A stretch of DNA of 64,000 nt, taken from positions 1 to 64,000 of the forward strand of contig NZ_JAHTKP010000039.1 in assembly GCF_019192735.1 (NCBI RefSeq), read 5' to 3'. Below, in pieces: positions 53,271-63,199 of this stretch. Every line of letters starts with the position of its first letter. The stretch's first letter is position 1. The notes under the pieces are model-generated. The model worked only from the letters and a program-made list of their open reading frames with translations, was not told the DNA's origin and made no database searches. Made by a program: the position numbers and the translations under genes. Source of the stretch: Kitasatospora aureofaciens (lineage in GTDB: Bacteria > Actinomycetota > Actinomycetes > Streptomycetales > Streptomycetaceae).

Positions 53271-56249
53271 TCAAGGCGCGGGGGGAGAGGAAGGGACAGG
53301 CTCGGTGTGCTGTCGGGAGATGAGGTCCGCCACGGGGGAGGCCTCGGGCACACCGAGCCGCGTGAAGATCGCGTGCGCCTCCCGGAGACAGGCGAGCCCA
53401 CGCGCCGGCTGCGCCAGCGCGAGCAGCGCCTCGCCGAGCGCGGCGTTGGCGAGGCCCTGGCAGTAGGCGGAGTCCATTTCCTGGCCGATCGTCAGCGACT
53501 CCTCGGCCGCTTCGGCCGCCTCGGCGTGCTGCCCGGCGGCGAGCAGGGCCGATGACAGACGGGCGAGGGTGTAGCCCTCGCGAAGGCGGTTCTGCTGGGA
53601 CTGGTAGAGCCGGTGGGACTCGCGCAGGTGCCCAGCGGCCGCCAGAGGGTCGTCGGCCGAGGAGAGCACCACGCCGAGTTGGTACAGCGTGTCGGCGAGG
53701 CACGGACCGTTCTTCGACGCCCGAGCCGTCGCGACCGCCTCGGTGACCGAGCGAACGGCGACCTCGGCTTCTCCCAGCCCGAGTTGGGCTCGCGCCATGT
53801 TGCCGAGCAGTCGGGCCTCGCCGATCGGTGCGCCGACCACGCGGCTGATCGCGAGGGCCTGCTCGAAGAACGGGAGAGCCTCGGCGGGGCGGTTCGCGAG
53901 GCTGAGGATGATCCCCAGATCGTTGGCCGTCGCGGAGCGCAGGACAGTCATGTCGTCGACCTGAAGGCTCAGGCTCTTCCGCAGCGACCGCTCGGCGCCC
54001 TGGAAGTCGTTGGTAATCGACTGCAAGGTGCCGAAGGCGAAGTGCACCCGGGCGAGTGCGGCGGAGTCCCCGTACGATTCGGCATTCCGTTCGGCGGCTT
54101 CGAGGAACCGGCGAACGCGCGAGCCGTGCGTGGGGTCCTCGACCAGGCTGTTCAGGACGATCAGCAGATCGACGGCCGGCCGCAGTAGGGAGCCCGGCCC
54201 CCGTACGGCCGCCTCGACCGCGCTGAGCAGGAAGGTGATCTCCGTCCGGAGCCACTCCCGCGCGTCCTGACTCGTCGGCAGCTCCATGCCGGACGACCCC
54301 AGCGGATTCAGGGGCTCCGGGAGCTGGTCGTCGGGTTCGATGGACCGGGCCGCGTTCCGGGCCGTGGGCAGCAGGAGGTCGAGCAGACGCCGTACGGCGG
54401 TCTGCTGTTCCTCGATGTCACTGATCCGTTCGTTCTGACGCTGGGCGTACAGCCGGAGAAGATCGTGGTAGCGGTAGCGGCCGGGTGTGAAGCACTCCAG
54501 CATGTTCGCCTCGACCAGTGCTTCCGCGAGCGCCTCGGCGGTGTCCTCGTCTTCACCGAGCAGCGCTGCTGCCGCGGCCAGCGGAATGTCGGTCGAGTCG
54601 ATCAGCGAGAGCAGCCGAAAGGCACGGGCCTCCGAAGGAGAGAGCTGTCCGTAGCCGAGCCCGATGGTCGTCTCCACTGCCAGGTTCCCCAGCTGGAGTT
54701 CGTCCAGCCGGCGCCGCTGGTCCGCTAACCGACGGGCCAGGTCCGAGACGCTCCACCGCGGACGGCTGGCCAGCCGGGCCGCGGCGATACGGACGGCGAG
54801 CGGCAGAAAGCCGCACGCGGTGACAACAGCCATGGCCGCTTCCGGCTCGGCGGTGACGCGATGCTCCCCGACGATGGCGGAGAAGAGGGCGAGAGCCTCC
54901 TGCGGCGTCAGTTCCTCGACGTCGACCAGATGCGCGCCCGGGATGCCGGCGAGTCGCGAACGGCTGGTGGCGAGGACGGCACAGCCGGACACCCCGGGGA
55001 TGAGGGGCCGGATCTGCTCGGCGTCCCGGGCGTTGTCCAGGAGGATCAGCATGCGCCGACTGGCCAGCAGCGAGCGGTAGAGCGCGGCGCGTTGTTCGAG
55101 CGAGTCGGGGTTGTCGGTGACTCCGAGCGCGTGCAGGAAGTCGCCCAGGACGACGGCGGGGTCGGCCGGTGAAGCACCAGCGCCGCGCAGGTCGACGTAC
55201 AGCTGCCCGTCCGGGAAGTCGGCCCGTACCCGATGGGCCACGTGAACGGCGAGCGTGGTCTTCCCGACCCCGCCGATGCCGGCCAGGGATGTCACGACCA
55301 CTGCCTGCCCGGAGGCGTTCATCAGGACGGCCGAGAGATCGGTGACCAGCTCGGACCGGCCGCTGAAGTCCGAGACATCGGCCGGGAGCTGGGCCGGCGG
55401 CGGGGGCGCGGCCGGACTGTCCTCGCGGAGCGGGGCGGTCGTGGGGACGGCCGGGAGAGCCAGTGTCGGGTCGGCGGCGAGGATGCGGGAGTGCATGGCG
55501 GAGAGGCCGGAACCGGGCTCGACGCCGAGCTCGTCGATGAGCAGCTTCCGAGTGTCCGTGTAGACGCCGAGGGACTCGGCCTGCCGACCGCAGCGGTAGA
55601 GGGCGAGCATCAGCAGTTCGCGAAGCCGTTCCCGCAGCGGGTGCTCCGCGGTGAGCGAGTTCAGTTCGCCGACCACCTCGGCGTGCAGCCCGATGTCGAG
55701 GGCCGCCGCGCACATGTCCTCGGAGGCGGCGACCTGGCGCTCGGAGAGCCGCAGGCGTTGTGCGTCCGCGTAGGGGCCGGGGATGCCGGTGAGCGGGCGC
55801 CCGCTGAACAACCCGAGGGCGCGGACGAGGAGGCGGTGCGCCTCGTGGAGGTCTCCTGCGGCGCGGGCGGCGGCGGCCTCGGCGGAGAGGCTCTCGAAGA
55901 CCGTCACATCGAGGGCGTCCCCGGGAATGCGCAGGGCATAGCCGTCGGCGACCGAGACCAGCAGCTCGGCGGGGGCACGCACTTCACGGCGAGGTTCGAT
56001 GACGGTGCGCAGCCGGGAGATGTACGTACGCAGCGCGGCCACGGCCTGCGCCGGCGGGCGATCACCCCACAGGCCGTCGACGAGGTCCTGGGTGGTGACG
56101 GGGCGACCGGAATGCAGAAGAAGGGCGGTCAGAACCGCTTGCTGCTGGGGGGAACCGAGCGACAGAGGCTTCCCGTCGAGCCAGGCCTGGACCGGACCAA
56201 GGACCTGGAAGCGCAGCGCAGGCACAGGCGGCGTCTCCCGAAACTCCAT
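53271..56249 (-). CDS. AfsR-like SARP regulator (SARP-NB-ARC-TPR) with TTA codon
   Basis: A 992-residue protein, the length of AfsR. Order: winged-helix DNA-binding domain (PVTTQDLVDGLWGDRPPAQA, residues ~10-105), bacterial transcriptional activation domain (DVTVFESLSAEAAAARAAGD..., to ~265), NB-ARC ATPase with P-loop Lys330 (GIGGVGKTTL) and RMLILLDNARDAEQ, then TPR repeats (~680-970). Such proteins switch on antibiotic or peptide genes. Leu508 (codon at 54726-54728) is TTA, the rare bldA-dependent codon, so translation should be delayed to late growth. A GGGGGAC site precedes ATG 56249. Divergent from a peptide gene. Confidence 0.94.
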   Translation of the reverse strand: MEFRETPPVPALRFQVLGPVQAWLDGKPLSLGSPQQQAVLTALLLHSGRPVTTQDLVDGLWGDRPPAQAVAALRTYISRLRTVIEPRREVRAPAELLVSVADGYALRIPGDALDVTVFESLSAEAAAARAAGDLHEAHRLLVRALGLFSGRPLTGIPGPYADAQRLRLSERQVAASEDMCAAALDIGLHAEVVGELNSLTAEHPLRERLRELLMLALYRCGRQAESLGVYTDTRKLLIDELGVEPGSGLSAMHSRILAADPTLALPAVPTTAPLREDSPAAPPPPAQLPADVSDFSGRSELVTDLSAVLMNASGQAVVVTSLAGIGGVGKTTLAVHVAHRVRADFPDGQLYVDLRGAGASPADPAVVLGDFLHALGVTDNPDSLEQRAALYRSLLASRRMLILLDNARDAEQIRPLIPGVSGCAVLATSRSRLAGIPGAHLVDVEELTPQEALALFSAIVGEHRVTAEPEAAMAVVTACGFLPLAVRIAAARLASRPRWSVSDLARRLADQRRRLDELQLGNLAVETTIGLGYGQLSPSEARAFRLLSLIDSTDIPLAAAAALLGEDEDTAEALAEALVEANMLECFTPGRYRYHDLLRLYAQRQNERISDIEEQQTAVRRLLDLLLPTARNAARSIEPDDQLPEPLNPLGSSGMELPTSQDAREWLRTEITFLLSAVEAAVRGPGSLLRPAVDLLIVLNSLVEDPTHGSRVRRFLEAAERNAESYGDSAALARVHFAFGTLQSITNDFQGAERSLRKSLSLQVDDMTVLRSATANDLGIILSLANRPAEALPFFEQALAISRVVGAPIGEARLLGNMARAQLGLGEAEVAVRSVTEAVATARASKNGPCLADTLYQLGVVLSSADDPLAAAGHLRESHRLYQSQQNRLREGYTLARLSSALLAAGQHAEAAEAAEESLTIGQEMDSAYCQGLANAALGEALLALAQPARGLACLREAHAIFTRLGVPEASPVADLISRQHTEPVPSSPPAP

Positions 56250-56362
56250 GAAGTCCCCCGATGGCCTGTGGTGTCGATTCCGCGAAGGGCACTCGGCGGT
56301 CCGCCGTGGCGCTTCAGCTTAGGCGGACGGCCGACTCTGCCGGACGTCACCGCAAGCCGCAC

Positions 56363-56398
56363 GATGTTTATCGGACATTTAATCAACCCTACGATACT
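56363..56398. promoter_or_regulatory. 17-bp motif copy and promoter of the divergent peptide gene
   Basis: GATGTTTATCGGACATT (56363-56379) matches the 53128 copy in 13 of 17 positions. Read as SARP half-sites, TTTATCG (56367) and TTTAATC (56378) are 11 bp apart. -10-like TACGAT or GATACT follows 5 or 8 bp after the second; 8 bp is the canonical SARP spacing. The site is 114 bp upstream of the SARP start and 60-80 bp upstream of the peptide start, so it can serve both. Confidence 0.55.
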
Positions 56399-56460
56399 GT
56401 CCGCGCGCCCGCGCCAAGCAGGCCGGGTTGAAGACATTGATGACCGAAAGGCGGCCGCCA

Positions 56461-56745
56461 ATGGCCAACGACCAGAGCGAGACCCCGGTGCCGACGACGC
56501 CCGACAACCAGGCGCAGACGTTGGCCCCGGCTGCCGCTGTGGAGGCCGGCAAGGCTGTCGAGGGCGCGGTGACCGCGTCCTCGAACCCGACCACCTATAC
56601 CGAGCCCACCGCGGCCGAGAAGGCGGCCCTGGAGAACGATCTGCTCGGCGACGAGTCCCAGCACGTGGTGGAGCCCGGCACGCCGGCCACCGGCACGCCG
56701 GGTGAGGTCTACGAGCCGCAGGGCATCATCTCCAGCCACCCGTAG
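56461..56745 (+). CDS. Small acidic disordered peptide, divergent from the AfsR-like gene
   Basis: A 94-residue product starting at ATG 56461 with AAGGCGG properly spaced; in-frame TTG 56428 and ATG 56440 lie upstream. It is rich in Pro, Thr, Ala and Glu (SETPVPTTPDNQAQT...; AALENDLLGDESQHVVEPGT) and has no Cys, signal peptide or membrane segment. It ends EVYEPQGIISSHP. I do not recognise it. Like AfsS, which AfsR activates, it is a small protein beside an AfsR-type gene, but no sequence similarity to AfsS is visible. It could be a regulatory peptide, a cargo of the methyltransferase or a RiPP-like precursor. Confidence 0.7.
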   Translation: MANDQSETPVPTTPDNQAQTLAPAAAVEAGKAVEGAVTASSNPTTYTEPTAAEKAALENDLLGDESQHVVEPGTPATGTPGEVYEPQGIISSHP

Positions 56746-56752
56746 CCGGGTC

Positions 56753-56782
56753 GCCCCCGCGCCCCCGTCCGGGCGCGGGGGC
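56753..56782 (+). terminator. Terminator of the peptide gene
   Basis: A perfect 12-bp stem (56753-56764 with 56771-56782), 6-nt loop, 8 bp after the stop codon. Confidence 0.8.
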
Positions 56783-56811
56783 ACTTGCCGTCCCGAGGCG
56801 TGACTCAATCC

Positions 56812-57228
56812 CTATGCGGCACACGCATGGTGACGGTCGATATCCGTAACGTGCCGGTCGGCTACTTTGAGGCGTTTCGGAATTCCGGATTCACCATGCG
56901 CGGCGGATGGCGGGAGTTCGCCGAACGGTCGGATTTCCCCGCAATTGCCGCAAATGATGTCCTTTGCGATGGCTTGGCGTTTCTTCCGGGGCCCCGCCCC
57001 CCGCTGGCCGGATCTCGCGGGTTCCGGGTCGTCGTCGTCCGCCGTCGGGGCCGGGGTGACGTGCCCCGGGTCGGCGGTCCATTCGCAGCCGCCGCCCTCG
57101 GGCCGCAGGTAGTGCTCCCCGCCGATGGTGTCCATGTAGATGCCGGTGCGTCCGCTCCTCCGGTCGAGGACGCGTTCACCTGCGTGTGGCCGGTAGGCGG
57201 TGGCGTTGTGATGACGTCGAGTGTTCAC
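56812..57228 (-). CDS. Small island-associated protein with C-terminal zinc-ribbon-like pair
   Basis: A 138-residue protein starting at ATG 57228 (MNTRRHHNATAYRPHAGERV). Residues 16-62 (RTGIYMDTIGGEHYLRPEGG then WTADPGHVTPA) resemble a short beta-domain seen in Streptomyces proteins beside GntR regulators of integrated elements. Residues ~80-138 contain ICGNCGEIRPFGEL, one CxxC pair. The C-terminal half is less G+C-biased at third positions, suggesting acquired DNA. Divergent from the GntR gene. Whether both halves are one natural protein is uncertain. Confidence 0.6.
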   Translation of the reverse strand: MNTRRHHNATAYRPHAGERVLDRRSGRTGIYMDTIGGEHYLRPEGGGCEWTADPGHVTPAPTADDDDPEPARSGQRGAGPRKKRQAIAKDIICGNCGEIRPFGELPPSAAHGESGIPKRLKVADRHVTDIDRHHACAA

Positions 57229-57291
57229 CGCACTCTCCTTGCCTTGGTCGCTGTCCGTGCACCGGTGGTGATGCTCGGCGACTACCCAGCA

Positions 57292-57320
57292 TCTCTAGAG
57301 AAGCTAATATCTCTAGAGAT
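57292..57320. promoter_or_regulatory. Tandem GntR operators
   Basis: TCTCTAGAGA (57292-57301) and ATCTCTAGAGAT (57309-57320) are perfect palindromes with centres 18 bp apart, in the gap between the divergent GntR and small-protein genes. Such CTCTAGAG sites suit GntR-family dimers, so the regulator probably controls both genes. Confidence 0.7.
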
Positions 57321-57391
57321 GTCAACGGTCGTATCTGCTTACCGGCGACCGCGGGCGCGCCTACGATTTCCGCGAGGGAGAGGAAGCGGTG

Positions 57392-58150
57392 ATGACCGGC
57401 AGCAGTGGCGACAAGCAGCCCAAGTACCAGCGGATCGCCGACTCGCTCAGGGCGGCCATCGACGCCGGCGAGTACCGGGCGGGCGACCGGCTGCCGGGCG
57501 AGAACGACCTCATGGACGAGTACGGCGTGGCCCGGATGACGGCCCGCCAGGCGCTCGGGGTGCTGCAGAGCGAGGGCATCGCGGAGGCGCGCCGCGGCGC
57601 GGGGGTGTTCGTGCGGGACTTCCGGCCGCTGCGGCGGCGCGGGATCCAGCGGCTCGCGCAGGGGCAGTGGGGGTCGGGCCGGTCGATATGGTCCGCGGAC
57701 ATCGACAAGCGCACGCTGGTCGTCGACCAGGTCTCGGTCACCCAGCAGGGCGCGCCCGACCACGTGGCCCGGGTGCTGGGAGTCGACCCGGGGGCGCCGA
57801 TGTGCGTACGGCACCGCCGCTTCGTGCTGGACGGCAAGCCGGTGCTGCTGTCCACCTCGTACCTGCCGGCCGGCCTCGTCGCCGGCACCGCGATCACCCG
57901 CGAGGACACCGGCCCGGGCGGCACCTACGCGCGCCTGGCGGAGATCGGCGCGAAGCCCGTCCACTTCCGCGAGGAGGTGCGCTCGCGCATGCCGAGCGCC
58001 GAGGAGGGCACCCGCCTGGAACTGTCCGCCGGCACCCCGGTCATCCTGATCTGCCGCACCGCCTTCGCCGACGAGGGCCAGGTCGTCGAGCTGAACGAGA
58101 TGATCCTCGACGCCGCCTCCTACGTCCTGGAGTATGACTTCGACGCCTGA
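57392..58150 (+). CDS. GntR-family regulator (HutC/UTRA type)
   Basis: A 252-residue regulator from ATG 57392 (a GTG at 57389 is equally possible; GAGAGGAAG lies upstream). The wHTH reads YQRIADSLRAAIDAGEYRAGDRLPGENDLMDEYGVARMTARQALG in sense, the classic GntR pattern. The C-terminal UTRA domain (VLLSTSYLPAGLVAGTAITR; VVELNEMILDAASYVLEYDF) is the effector pocket. Members of this group often regulate integrative elements such as pSAM2-like plasmids. The effector is unknown. Its operator pair is upstream. Confidence 0.92.
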   Translation: MTGSSGDKQPKYQRIADSLRAAIDAGEYRAGDRLPGENDLMDEYGVARMTARQALGVLQSEGIAEARRGAGVFVRDFRPLRRRGIQRLAQGQWGSGRSIWSADIDKRTLVVDQVSVTQQGAPDHVARVLGVDPGAPMCVRHRRFVLDGKPVLLSTSYLPAGLVAGTAITREDTGPGGTYARLAEIGAKPVHFREEVRSRMPSAEEGTRLELSAGTPVILICRTAFADEGQVVELNEMILDAASYVLEYDFDA

Positions 58151-58161
58151 GGACGGCTGTG

Positions 58162-58416
58162 TCAGCCCGCCGGGTGACGGATGTTCTGCTCGCGCAGTTC
58201 GCTGACGACCCGGGCGACGGTGGCGAAGGCGTCGTCCAGGTGGAGGACGGTCATGTCGTTGTGGACGGCTGTACCGGCAACCAGCAGGTCAACCACCCCG
58301 GCGGCCCGGTGCTGGCCCTTCTGCGTCAGCTTGTACTGTGCGGTGTCGATCCACTCCCAGACCGACTTCGGAACGCCGAGAGCCGGGCCGAACAGGTCGC
58401 TCAGGTCTGCTTGTTG
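58162..58416 (-). pseudogene. Truncated PIN-domain (VapC-like) toxin
   Basis: Reading leftward, about 84 codons encode DLSDLFGPALGVPKSVWEWI, IDTAQYKLTQKGQHRAAGVV, DLLVAGTAVHNDMTVLHLDD and a terminal REQNIRHPAG. DLLVAGTAxHxxxTVLHxDxxF is the C-terminal signature of PIN-domain ribonuclease toxins. The N-terminal half with the first catalytic Asp is missing and the frame is closed by TAG at 58417-58419 without a start codon. This is a remnant next to the GntR gene. Confidence 0.75.
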
Positions 58417-58505
58417 CTACCTGACAACAAATCTGTCGGCCGGATCAACGCACACCGCCCCGGTCGCAGAGTGCGGCCGGGGCGGGGGGAGAGCCGAAAG
58501 AAGGG

Positions 58506-60173
<1,668 letters not shown>

Positions 60174-60318
60174 GGGGGCGGTCCTTAGGTTTCCAGTGAT
60201 CCGGCTGCGTCGGCGAAGCACCATCCAGGGTAGGACCCGGTGAAAGCGCTCATGCGGACAGGGCAGCCTGCGTGACCGGGCTCACTCGGGCGGCAGTACG
60301 AGCGACTAGGCTTGGCCC

Positions 60319-61092
60319 GTGGACAACTCGCCGCCGCAGGACGATCAGGGGCAGCCGCCCGTGCCGGCGCCCGTACCGATGACCAGGCCGGAGGCCGCAC
60401 CCGAGCCCAGGCCGACCCCGACGCCCGCACAGGCGTCTGCGCACGCTCCGGTGGCGGAGGCCGAGTTGCGGGCCTCGGACGCCGACCGCGAGCGGGTCGC
60501 CGAGCTGCTGCGCGACGCCTACGCCGAGGGCCGGCTGGACGTCGACGAGCACGCCGAGCGGATCGAGGCCGCGTACGCCGCCAAGACCCTGGGCGACCTG
60601 GTGCCGCTCACCCGGGATCTGCCCAGTCACCGCCCGGTCTCGTTCGAGAAGCCGCCGGTGGACGCCTCGGCGCCGCGCCCGACGGGCCCGGTGCAACTGC
60701 CCGCCCGCGAGGAGGCGCCGTCGATCGTGGCGATCTTCGGCGGCGCGTCCCGCAAGGGCCGCTGGCGGGTCGGCTCGCACCTGAAGGTGGCCGCGGTGTT
60801 CGGCGGGGTGGAGATCGACCTGAGCGACGCGGTGTTCGAGTCGCCCGAGGTGGTCATCGACGTGCTGTCGCTGTTCGGCGGGGTCGAGATCCGGGTGCCG
60901 GAGAACGTCAGCCTGCACGGCGGCGGTGTCGGCATCTTCGGCGGCTTCGACGTCAAGGAGCAGACGGCGGCGGACCCGTACGCCCCGGTGGTCAGGGTCA
61001 AGGGCACCGCGATCTTCGGGGGTTGTGACGCCAAGCCACGCCGGGGCAAGAAGCTCAAGGAGTGGGTGCGCAAGCAACTCGGCGTCGACTGA
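60319..61092 (+). CDS. DUF1707 / LiaF-like C-terminal domain protein
   Basis: A 257-residue soluble protein from GTG 60319. After a Pro-rich N-terminus comes a DUF1707 (SHOCT-like) domain: LRASDADRERVAELLRDAYA, EGRLDVDEHAERIEAAYAAK. Residues ~150-245 form a LiaF-like beta-helix with repeated FGG turns (VAIFGGASRKGRWRVG; VAAVFGGVEIDLSDAVFE; LSLFGGVEIRVPENV; AIFGGCDAKPRRGKK). Such proteins are linked to cell-wall stress signalling; the direct role is not known. Single gene. Confidence 0.9.
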   Translation: MDNSPPQDDQGQPPVPAPVPMTRPEAAPEPRPTPTPAQASAHAPVAEAELRASDADRERVAELLRDAYAEGRLDVDEHAERIEAAYAAKTLGDLVPLTRDLPSHRPVSFEKPPVDASAPRPTGPVQLPAREEAPSIVAIFGGASRKGRWRVGSHLKVAAVFGGVEIDLSDAVFESPEVVIDVLSLFGGVEIRVPENVSLHGGGVGIFGGFDVKEQTAADPYAPVVRVKGTAIFGGCDAKPRRGKKLKEWVRKQLGVD

Positions 61093-61100
61093 CGCCGATT

Positions 61101-61160
61101 GACCTGCAGAACACCTGCAGATCGACCTGCAGATCGACCTGCTGATCAACCGCCGATCGA
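61101..61160. repeat. Degenerate 12-bp tandem repeats
   Basis: Five units of about 12 bp, consensus GACCTGCAGATC, run from 61101 to 61158. The units are 12, 11, 12, 12 and 11 bp, with the third most exact. The remaining ~250 bp up to the WhiB-like gene have no gene and should contain its promoter. Confidence 0.7.
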
Positions 61161-61414
61161 CCCGTCGCGTGCCCGGCCTTGGGGACAACTCCCGGCCGGG
61201 CACTCGGCGTTGTGGCGAGTGCACTGGGTAGTCGATTGCGTGCAGTGTGCATGAATCGCCGCCCGGCGGGGTAGTTCCTCTCGCACATCGCTTCTTGTGC
61301 GGCTGCGCACCGGGGGTGGCCGAGCGGCCGGTCCGGGGGTGGAAGAGCGGGGGCTCGCAGCCGGCCAGGGGAGCGAGCTTCCCCGTGTCCGAGAGTCTCG
61401 TCAGGAGTACGGCC

Positions 61415-61852
61415 GTGCTGCATCCGATCGAGTCCCGCACCACCTCGCCCGTCGCCGCCGCGCAGCTGTTGGAGCCCCGCCCCGACGGCCGCCCGCAGGG
61501 TTCCCCGGGGCCTCAGTGCCCGCAGGGCGGCCCGGGCTCCCCGGGCGAGGACAACCCCTGGCACACCGGCGCCGCGTGCCGGCGGGACGAGGTGGGGCTG
61601 TTCTTCGCGCCGTCCAAGGAGCCGACGGCGGCCCGGCTGTCGCGCGAGGAGCAGGCGAAGCAGGTGTGTGCCCGCTGCCCGGTGCTGCTGGAGTGCCGTG
61701 AGCACGCGCTGGCGCAGCCGGAGCCGTACGGCGTGTGGGGCGGGCTGACGGCCGCCGAGCGGCGGGTGGTGCTGGCCCGGCGCCGCCGCCGGGAGGGCGA
61801 GCTGCGCGAGGCCGCCCGGGTGACGACGGCCCAGCGGCGGATAGCGGGTTGA
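61415..61852 (+). CDS. WhiB-like iron-sulfur transcription factor
   Basis: A 145-residue Wbl protein. I choose GTG 61415 (VLHPIESRTTSPVAAAQLLE) with AGGAG upstream. The four cluster Cys are Cys55 (TGAACRRDE), Cys85 and Cys88 (VCARCPVL) and Cys94 (LECREHAL), the C-x29-C-x2-C-x5-C pattern of the family. The turn PYGVWGGLTAAERR and a basic C-terminal DNA-contacting tail (LARRRRREGELREAARV) follow. Wbl proteins work with sigma factor partners on development and redox responses; which Wbl this is cannot be fixed here. Confidence 0.93.
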   Translation: MLHPIESRTTSPVAAAQLLEPRPDGRPQGSPGPQCPQGGPGSPGEDNPWHTGAACRRDEVGLFFAPSKEPTAARLSREEQAKQVCARCPVLLECREHALAQPEPYGVWGGLTAAERRVVLARRRRREGELREAARVTTAQRRIAG

Positions 61853-61893
61853 GGGCGGGCCGGAGACACCCGCCCACCGGACGCCGAACGCAC

Positions 61894-61930
61894 CGCGGCC
61901 CCGGCGGAGGGGGATTCCGCCGGGGCCGCG
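61894..61930. terminator. Terminator, Wbl / glpX
   Basis: A perfect 15-bp stem (61894-61908 with 61916-61930) and 7-nt loop between convergent genes. Confidence 0.85.
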
Positions 61931-61949
61931 AACTGCCCTGTTCCGGGCC

Positions 61950-62990
61950 TCAGTTGGCGCGGTCGAAGTCGATCGCGCTGTAGGCCCGCAGCTTCGACAG
62001 CTTGTGGGTCGAGTGGATCTCGCGGATGGTGCCGCTCTTGGAGCGCATCACCAGCGAGCTGGTGGTGGCGGTCTCCTGGCGGTAGTGCACGCCGCGCAGC
62101 AGCTCGCCGTCGGTGATGCCGGTGGCGACGAAGAACACGTTCTCGCCGCTGACCAGGTCGTCGGTGGTGAGCACCCGGTCCAGGTCGTGCCCGGCGTCGA
62201 GGGCCTTCTGCCGCTCGGCGTCGTCCTTGGGCCACAGTCGGCCCTGGATCACGCCGCCCATGCACTTCATTGCGCAGGCCGCGATGATGCCCTCGGGGGT
62301 GCCGCCGACGCCCATGAGCAGGTCGACGCCGGTGCCCTCGCGGGCCGCCATGATGGCGCCGGCCACGTCGCCGTCGGAGATGAACTTGATCCGGGCGCCG
62401 GCCTCGCGGATCTGGCGGACCAGGCCGTCGTGGCGCGGGCGGTCGAGGACGACCACGGTCACGTCCTCGACGGCGCTGCCCTTGGCCTTGGCGACCCGGC
62501 GGATGTTGACGGCCGGCGGGGCGGTGATGTCGACGAAGTCGGCGGCCTCCGGGCCGGCCACCAGCTTGTCCATGTAGAACACGGCGCTGGGGTCGAACAT
62601 GGTGCCGCGGTCGGCGACGGCCAGCACCGCGACGGCGTTGTTCATGCCCTTGGCGGTGAGCGTGGTGCCGTCGACCGGGTCGACCGCGACATCGCACTCG
62701 GCGCCCGTGCCGTCGCCGACCCGCTCGCCGTTGTAGAGCATCGGGGCTTCGTCCTTCTCGCCCTCGCCGATGACGACAACGCCGTTCATCGAGACGGTGG
62801 AGACGAGAGTACGCATGGCCTTGACGGCTGCGCCGTCCGCGCCGTTCTTGTCGCCACGGCCGACCCACCGGCCGGCGGCCATGGCCGCCGCCTCGGTGAC
62901 CCGGACGAGCTCGAGCGCGAGGTTCCGGTCGGGAGCCTCGGGCGCGACCTCCAGGGCGCTGGGAAGGTGGTGCGGGTACTGCGTGGTCAT
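61950..62990 (-). CDS. glpX: Class II fructose-1,6-bisphosphatase
   Basis: A 346-residue GlpX from ATG 62990, with AGAGAGG upstream. It removes the 1-phosphate from fructose-1,6-bisphosphate in gluconeogenesis. Signatures are GRGDKNGADGAAVKAMRTLV, VVIGEGEKDEAPMLYNGE, the metal site AVDPVDGTTLTAKGMNN, and GVGGTPEGIIAACAMKCMGG. Length and motifs are those of actinobacterial class II enzymes (mycobacterial GlpX). It works with PEP carboxykinase (32413). A terminator is shared with the Wbl gene. Confidence 0.96.
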   Translation of the reverse strand: MTTQYPHHLPSALEVAPEAPDRNLALELVRVTEAAAMAAGRWVGRGDKNGADGAAVKAMRTLVSTVSMNGVVVIGEGEKDEAPMLYNGERVGDGTGAECDVAVDPVDGTTLTAKGMNNAVAVLAVADRGTMFDPSAVFYMDKLVAGPEAADFVDITAPPAVNIRRVAKAKGSAVEDVTVVVLDRPRHDGLVRQIREAGARIKFISDGDVAGAIMAAREGTGVDLLMGVGGTPEGIIAACAMKCMGGVIQGRLWPKDDAERQKALDAGHDLDRVLTTDDLVSGENVFFVATGITDGELLRGVHYRQETATTSSLVMRSKSGTIREIHSTHKLSKLRAYSAIDFDRAN

Positions 62991-63199
62991 CGTCGTTACC
63001 TCTCTGTACGCGACGGCCAGTGAGCGCCCGACTACTGCCTGGTCGAACGCCGTGGTGAGGGTCCTGCGATCGTATCTGCCCGCGAGATGACTGTCTGTGG
63101 CGCGGGTCGCCACCCCCCGCCGGACCACCTGCCGGAAACCGCCGGTTCGTCCCGCTTCACCCGTACGTGGGCACCCCGGGTGACCGGTCCGGTTTGTGA

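Noticed and set aside
56785..58137. 450-codon plus frame across the island
   Set aside because: Shadow of the small minus gene on the left and of the GntR gene in another frame on the right.
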